Assembly (NCBI GenBank): GCA_002495905.1
Contig: DAHJ01000008.1
Span: 6,773 to 17,443 of the forward strand
From: Thaumarchaeota archaeon UBA223
GTDB lineage: Archaea > Thermoproteota > Nitrososphaeria > Nitrososphaerales > UBA57
Reading direction: 5' to 3'
DNA length: 10,671 nt
Shown here: positions 7,331 to 10,671 of the stretch, piece after piece
Layout of the letters: the number at the start of each line of letters is the position of its first letter
Numbering within the stretch: the first letter of the stretch is position 1
The notes under the pieces: model-generated
Database searches by the model: none
What the model was told of the DNA's origin: nothing
The model's input: only the letters and a program-made list of their open reading frames with translations
Made by a program: the position numbers and the translations under genes

Positions 7331-8581
7331 CTAGGATTTAGATAGTTTCTTAATGTCATTAATCAATATAGGTAAAAACGAACCAACGTCAGATACTACA
7401 CCAATTGCTTGACCTGTTCCACGATCTAAAAGTTTAGTTACTGAAGATGGATTGATATCAATAGCGACGACTTTGACAGTAGAAGGAATCATATTTCCTA
7501 CTGCAATTGAATGAAGCATTGTAGATAGCATAATAACAAGATCTGCATTAGAAAGGACTTTTTGATACTGTTTTTGAGCTTTAACGACGTCAGTGATTAC
7601 ATCAGGAGCAGGTCCATCGTCACGAATCGAACCAGCTAATACATAAGGTATCTTATTTTTTTCACATTCATAGAATATTCCAGAATTAAGTTTTCCTGAT
7701 TTTACTAATTGTTTAACAGAGCCAGCTTTGAATAACTCATTAACTGCAAGTATGTGATTTCGATGACCCATATGCGTAGATGAACCATGTTTAACATCAA
7801 TTCCAAGTGAGGTTCCAAGTAATGCATGCTCCACATCATGTATTAACAAGGCATTACCTGCAAGTATTCCTTGCACAAATCCCATTCGGATTAATTGAGA
7901 TAAAGAGGTAACCGCGCCAGTGTGTACAATTGCAGGCCCTCCAACAATCACGATTTTTCCATTTTTTTTCTTAATAGAAACTAAATCTCTAGCCAATTTA
8001 GAAGAAATAGATTGGATTGGTTTCTCAGTAGATGTATGACTGCTCATAAATTGAAATGTATCGAGTCCTTCTCTAGGTCTTTCAGGAGGAACTATTTTTA
8101 TTCCATCTTCGCCAACAACTACAAAGTCTCCTTTTTGTATATCTCGCAACATTGTACAAACAGCACGGTTTTTGATTGGATCGACCACTATGGCTTTATC
8201 CATCATTTGGTGATTAACTTTAATCCATTTATTATTCAGATATATGAAAGTAGGGTTATTAGTTGTAGAATAGAAATTATCAGGTAAAACAGAGTTTTTC
8301 TTAACTTTAACATATTGAACTGATTCAAGTTCAACAGAGATGCCACCTGCAGAATAAATTTCATTAAGCATTTGTGATAAATGTGATTCGTTTTTTCCTG
8401 TTACAGCGAGTTTAGCATAGCTATAATCATTTTTACCTTGGCCAATTTTAAATTCTTTGACTTCAAAATCTCCTTGTAAATCCATAATACGATCGAAGAT
8501 ACGAGTAAGAATCATGGAATCAATAAGATGACCATTTACTTCGATTTCCTTTGTATGTTTATTAGAACGATTTTTTTTCAA
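7331..8581 (-). CDS. Archaeal-type ornithine cyclodeaminase (LOR/SDH domain, TIGR00300 family)
   Basis: This family, typified in methanogens and by the C-terminal half of cyanobacterial AgrE/ArgZ, converts L-ornithine to L-proline and ammonia using NAD. The 416-residue product has the expected size. Its N-terminal LOR/SDH-type domain begins VNGHLIDSMILTRIFD (15-30), with GDFEVKEFKIGQG (37-49). The catalytic Rossmann-like part shows GGPAIVHTGA (214-223), AGNALLIHDVEHALLGTSLG (241-260), GSSTHMGHRNHI (266-277), LAGSIRDDGPAPDVITD (315-331) and DINPSSVTKLLDRG (375-388). The start is TTG at 8581; an in-frame TAA lies just upstream (within 8585-8596), so no longer ATG form is possible. It is unrelated to the bacterial mu-crystallin-type cyclodeaminase. 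It is divergent from ilvD and heads the MFS/tfe/tRNA group. The family assignment is firm; the activity is inferred from characterised relatives. Confidence 0.85.
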   Translation of the reverse strand: MKKNRSNKHTKEIEVNGHLIDSMILTRIFDRIMDLQGDFEVKEFKIGQGKNDYSYAKLAVTGKNESHLSQMLNEIYSAGGISVELESVQYVKVKKNSVLPDNFYSTTNNPTFIYLNNKWIKVNHQMMDKAIVVDPIKNRAVCTMLRDIQKGDFVVVGEDGIKIVPPERPREGLDTFQFMSSHTSTEKPIQSISSKLARDLVSIKKKNGKIVIVGGPAIVHTGAVTSLSQLIRMGFVQGILAGNALLIHDVEHALLGTSLGIDVKHGSSTHMGHRNHILAVNELFKAGSVKQLVKSGKLNSGIFYECEKNKIPYVLAGSIRDDGPAPDVITDVVKAQKQYQKVLSNADLVIMLSTMLHSIAVGNMIPSTVKVVAIDINPSSVTKLLDRGTGQAIGVVSDVGSFLPILINDIKKLSKS

Positions 8582-8661
8582 CAGTATTTTTTACTCAATT
8601 AAACTATTTAGGTTATTGCTATACTAAAGGCAAAAATACAAGATAATCACAAATATTAGTA
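8582..8661. promoter_or_regulatory. Divergent promoter region between ornithine cyclodeaminase and ilvD genes
   Basis: The 80-bp gap separates two divergent amino-acid metabolism genes. Plausible but weak TATA elements lie at the right distance for near-leaderless mRNAs: AAAAATACA (about 8632-8640) for ilvD and AAATAGTTTA (about 8601-8610, minus strand) for the cyclodeaminase gene. No Shine-Dalgarno sequence is present before either start. I see no convincing operator palindrome. Confidence 0.35.
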
Positions 8662-10335
8662 ATGAATGATGAGTTAAAGAGGCGTAGTAATGATGTTACA
8701 CTAGGACCTCAAAGGGCTCCTGCAAGAGCAATGATGAAAGCAATGGGTCTGAATGATGAAGATTTAGGTAAGCCATTAATTGGGGTTGCAAGTACTTGGA
8801 ATGAAGCAACACCTTGTAATGTACATTTAGATAGATTAGCTCATAAAGCGTCTGAAGGTGTATCAAATTCTGGAGGAACACCAAGAGAATTTATTTCTGT
8901 TTCAGTAAGCGATGGAATAGCAATGGGTCACGAAGGAATGAGAGCATCTCTTGTTAGTAGAGAAGTAATTGCAGATTCAATAGAGTTAATGGTACATGCT
9001 CACAGATATGATGGAGTAGTAACAATCGCAGGGTGTGATAAGAGTTTACCAGGTTCAATAATGGCATTAGCACGTTTGAATTTACCAGGGATATTTGTTT
9101 ATGGAGGAACAATCATGCCTGGAAATGTTAATGGAAAAGATATTACGATTCAAGATGTGTTTGAAGCAGTAGGAAGCCAGGCTGCAGGAAATATGTCTTT
9201 AGATGAATTAAAAGAAATTGAAGATAATGCATGTCCTGGAGCAGGGTCATGTGGAGGACTATATACTGCAAATACAATGTCTTCAATAAGTGAAGCAATA
9301 GGAATAGCATTGCCTGGAAGTGCATCACCACCTGCCATACACGAAACAAGAGACGAGATTTGTAAGAAAACTGGAAGTGCATTAATGAGATTGTTAGAAA
9401 ATAACATTCGTCCAAGAGAAATTTTGACTTTTGAGGCATTTGAAAATGCCATAGTTATGTTACAAGCCATGGGAGGATCGACAAACGGAGTTTTACATCT
9501 ATTGGCAATGGCAAGAGAAGCAGGAGTGAATTTAACAATAGATGAATTTGAGAGAATTAGAAAAAGAGTTCCTCATATAGCAGATATGAGACCAGGTGGA
9601 AAATATGTAATGTTAGATTTAGATAAAGTTGGAGGAGTACAAGTAGTGCTAAAAAAATTATTGAATGCAGGATTAATTAATGGAGAGGTCATGACTGTGA
9701 CAGGCAAAACAATGAAAGAGAATATTGATGAATTTAAAGTAAACATTGAAAATGACGTAGTATATGATATAAAAAATCCAATTAGTAAAACAGGGACATT
9801 AACAATTTTACGAGGAAACTTAGCACCAGATGGTGCAGTAATTAAAATTGCAGGAGTCAAGAATTTACAAATATCAGGAAAAGCAAAAGTATACAATAGT
9901 GAAGAAGACGCATTCATTGATGTATCAAAGAACAAAATAATAGAAGGAGATGTAGTTGTGATAAGATATGAAGGTCCAAAAGGAGGACCAGGTATGAGAG
10001 AAATGTTAGGAGTAACAGCTGCACTTTATGGACAAGGATTAGGTGAAAAAGTAGGTCTGTTAACCGATGGAAGATTTTCAGGAGCGACACATGGATTAAT
10101 GGTAGGACATGTTTCACCAGAAGCGGCAGTGGGAGGACCTATTGGAATAGTAGAAAATGGCGATAAAATAACAATTGATGCAGTAAATCAAAAACTAGAA
10201 ATTGACATAACGGATCAAGAGATAAAAGAAAGAACTGACAAATGGACGCCTAAAGAATCCAAATATAAAACAGGAGTATTAGCAAAATATGCTAAACTAG
10301 TGTCTTCAGCATCCGATGGCGCAATCTGTAAATAA
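8662..10335 (+). CDS. ilvD: Dihydroxy-acid dehydratase, [2Fe-2S] type
   Basis: IlvD dehydrates 2,3-dihydroxyisovalerate and 2,3-dihydroxy-3-methylvalerate to the 2-keto acids in valine, leucine and isoleucine synthesis. The 557-residue product is full length. Cys52 (in TPCNVH), Cys125 (in AGCDKS) and Cys197 (in GAGSCGG) sit 73 and 72 residues apart, the spacing of the three cluster ligands in [2Fe-2S] dehydratases. Other marks are SVSDGIAMGHEGMRAS (81-96) with metal-binding acidic residues, Lys127 in the GCDKS motif (carbamylated in characterised enzymes), and GRFSGATHG (470-478) with the catalytic Ser473. Sugar-acid dehydratases (Edd, xylonate type) belong to the same superfamily, but length and motifs fit IlvD best. 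The ATG at 8662 gives the standard N-terminus RRSNDVTLGPQRAP. The gene is apparently monocistronic and divergent from the ornithine cyclodeaminase gene. Confidence 0.96.
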   Translation: MNDELKRRSNDVTLGPQRAPARAMMKAMGLNDEDLGKPLIGVASTWNEATPCNVHLDRLAHKASEGVSNSGGTPREFISVSVSDGIAMGHEGMRASLVSREVIADSIELMVHAHRYDGVVTIAGCDKSLPGSIMALARLNLPGIFVYGGTIMPGNVNGKDITIQDVFEAVGSQAAGNMSLDELKEIEDNACPGAGSCGGLYTANTMSSISEAIGIALPGSASPPAIHETRDEICKKTGSALMRLLENNIRPREILTFEAFENAIVMLQAMGGSTNGVLHLLAMAREAGVNLTIDEFERIRKRVPHIADMRPGGKYVMLDLDKVGGVQVVLKKLLNAGLINGEVMTVTGKTMKENIDEFKVNIENDVVYDIKNPISKTGTLTILRGNLAPDGAVIKIAGVKNLQISGKAKVYNSEEDAFIDVSKNKIIEGDVVVIRYEGPKGGPGMREMLGVTAALYGQGLGEKVGLLTDGRFSGATHGLMVGHVSPEAAVGGPIGIVENGDKITIDAVNQKLEIDITDQEIKERTDKWTPKESKYKTGVLAKYAKLVSSASDGAICK

Positions 10336-10360
10336 TCTAGAGAGAAGAGTCTAAGCCTTC

Positions 10361-10379
10361 ATACTTGAATAACAAGTAT
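10361..10379. repeat. 7-bp inverted repeat between convergent genes
   Basis: ATACTTG and CAAGTAT form a perfect seven-pair stem with a five-base loop AATAA, placed in the 53-bp space between the stop of ilvD and the stop of the basic-tailed protein gene. The position suits a shared bidirectional transcript end. However, no run of T follows on either strand, which archaeal termination usually needs, so its role as a terminator is uncertain. Confidence 0.4.
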
Positions 10380-10388
10380 ATGAGTAAT

Positions 10389-10671
10389 CTAAGCTACTGA
10401 ATCCCAAGCTTTTGCCAAATTAACGCGTTTGCGTCTAGCATAATTAATTATGCCTGAAGCAGTAGCAGAGATTTTGGATGCGGCGATTTTCTTTGGTTCT
10501 CCTGCAACTTTTCCATTTTTCAACACTTGGACTTTAAAGTCACGACTATTTCTTTGACTTTGTGTGATGAGCAATGAATAACGAGGTTTTTTAGGAGTAC
10601 TTCGTTTTGCTTTGCGTTTAGTAGTTTTACGTTTAGTAGCTTTGCGTTTGGCTGGTGCTTTACGCTTTGTT
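10389..10671 (-). CDS. Basic-tailed small protein, N-terminus beyond the window (partial)
   Basis: The open frame runs from the stop at 10389 to the right edge, giving at least 93 residues. Its visible N-terminal part is a Lys/Arg/Ala/Thr tail with repeated KRK units (KRKAPAKRKATKRKTTKRK and on to STPKKPRYS). A globular C-terminal part of about 60 residues follows, containing DFKVQVLKNGKVAG, KKIAASKISATASGI and NYARRKRVNLAKAWDSVA. A TTG at 10574 could start a 61-residue form, but the continuous basic coding sequence upstream argues that translation begins outside the window. I do not recognise the family. The composition is like tails of histone H1-type and other nucleic-acid-binding proteins, so a chromatin or RNA-binding role is a reasonable guess and no more. 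Confidence 0.75.
   Translation of the reverse strand, partial: TKRKAPAKRKATKRKTTKRKAKRSTPKKPRYSLLITQSQRNSRDFKVQVLKNGKVAGEPKKIAASKISATASGIINYARRKRVNLAKAWDSVA
10609..10653 (-). repeat. Three imperfect 15-bp tandem repeats in the basic-tail coding region
   Basis: On the plus strand the units are GCTTTGCGTTTAGTA (10609-10623), GTTTTACGTTTAGTA (10624-10638) and GCTTTGCGTTTGGCT (10639-10653). In the minus-strand reading frame each encodes one five-residue unit of the type (T/A)KRK(A/T). The period is a multiple of three, so copy number can change without breaking the frame, and the tail probably grew by such duplication. Confidence 0.7.

Noticed and set aside
8012..8287. Plus-strand open frame inside the ornithine cyclodeaminase gene
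   Set aside because: It is antisense to conserved family segments and has no recognisable domain.
9143..9935. Several minus-strand open frames opposite ilvD
   Set aside because: ilvD has all catalytic and cluster residues across this stretch; the antisense frames are Leu/Phe-rich shadows without motifs or start signals.
10361..10379. The hairpin as a confident terminator
   Set aside because: No T run follows the stem on either strand, so only an inverted repeat is annotated.
10609..10653. The 15-bp repeats as a CRISPR-like or regulatory array
   Set aside because: The units are directly adjacent without spacers, imperfect, and explained by the Lys/Arg coding repeat.

Overview
This window reads as a piece of chromosome from a low-GC ammonia-oxidising-type archaeon (Thaumarchaeota/Nitrososphaerota, Nitrosopumilus-like). 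The basis is archaeal information-processing genes (transcription factor E, tRNA-Ile2 agmatinylcytidine synthetase), an initiator tRNA with a bulge-helix-bulge intron, very AT-rich coding sequence, several TTG/GTG starts without Shine-Dalgarno sequences, and a degenerate FtsZ/tubulin homologue of the kind known from this phylum. The lineage is inferred from these traits, not from a database search. No mobile element, CRISPR array or rRNA is visible. The density is that of an ordinary, tightly packed core region.

Left part (1-2931): the last codons of a plus-strand gene meet, tail to tail, a minus-strand gene for a divergent FtsZ-family protein that has lost its GTP-binding and catalytic loops. 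Back to back with it, across 83 bp, is a 606-residue protein with a signal peptide, a large ectodomain, one membrane segment and a cytoplasmic coiled-coil tail.

Middle plus-strand group (2970-5380): a 75-residue stand-alone Lrp/AsnC effector-binding (RAM) domain, tiaS and a DMT/EamA transporter lie in one direction, with gaps or overlaps that suggest one operon behind a good TATA box.

Minus-strand group (8581 down to 5378): an archaeal-type ornithine cyclodeaminase (LOR/SDH family), an MFS exporter, transcription factor E and an initiator tRNA-Met follow one another with gaps of 34, 34 and 37 bases. The tRNA is split by a 30-nt intron inside the T stem, flanked by a well-formed bulge-helix-bulge. 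Its last three bases double as the stop codon of the convergent EamA gene.

Right part (8662-10671): ilvD (dihydroxy-acid dehydratase, [2Fe-2S] type) is divergent from the ornithine cyclodeaminase gene. Beyond a small hairpin, a minus-strand gene running off the window encodes a small protein with a Lys/Arg-rich repetitive tail, a possible nucleic-acid-binding or chromatin-like protein. The items most worth a second look are the pseudo-GTPase FtsZ with its divergent membrane coiled-coil neighbour, the T-stem intron of the initiator tRNA, and the basic-tailed protein at the right edge.
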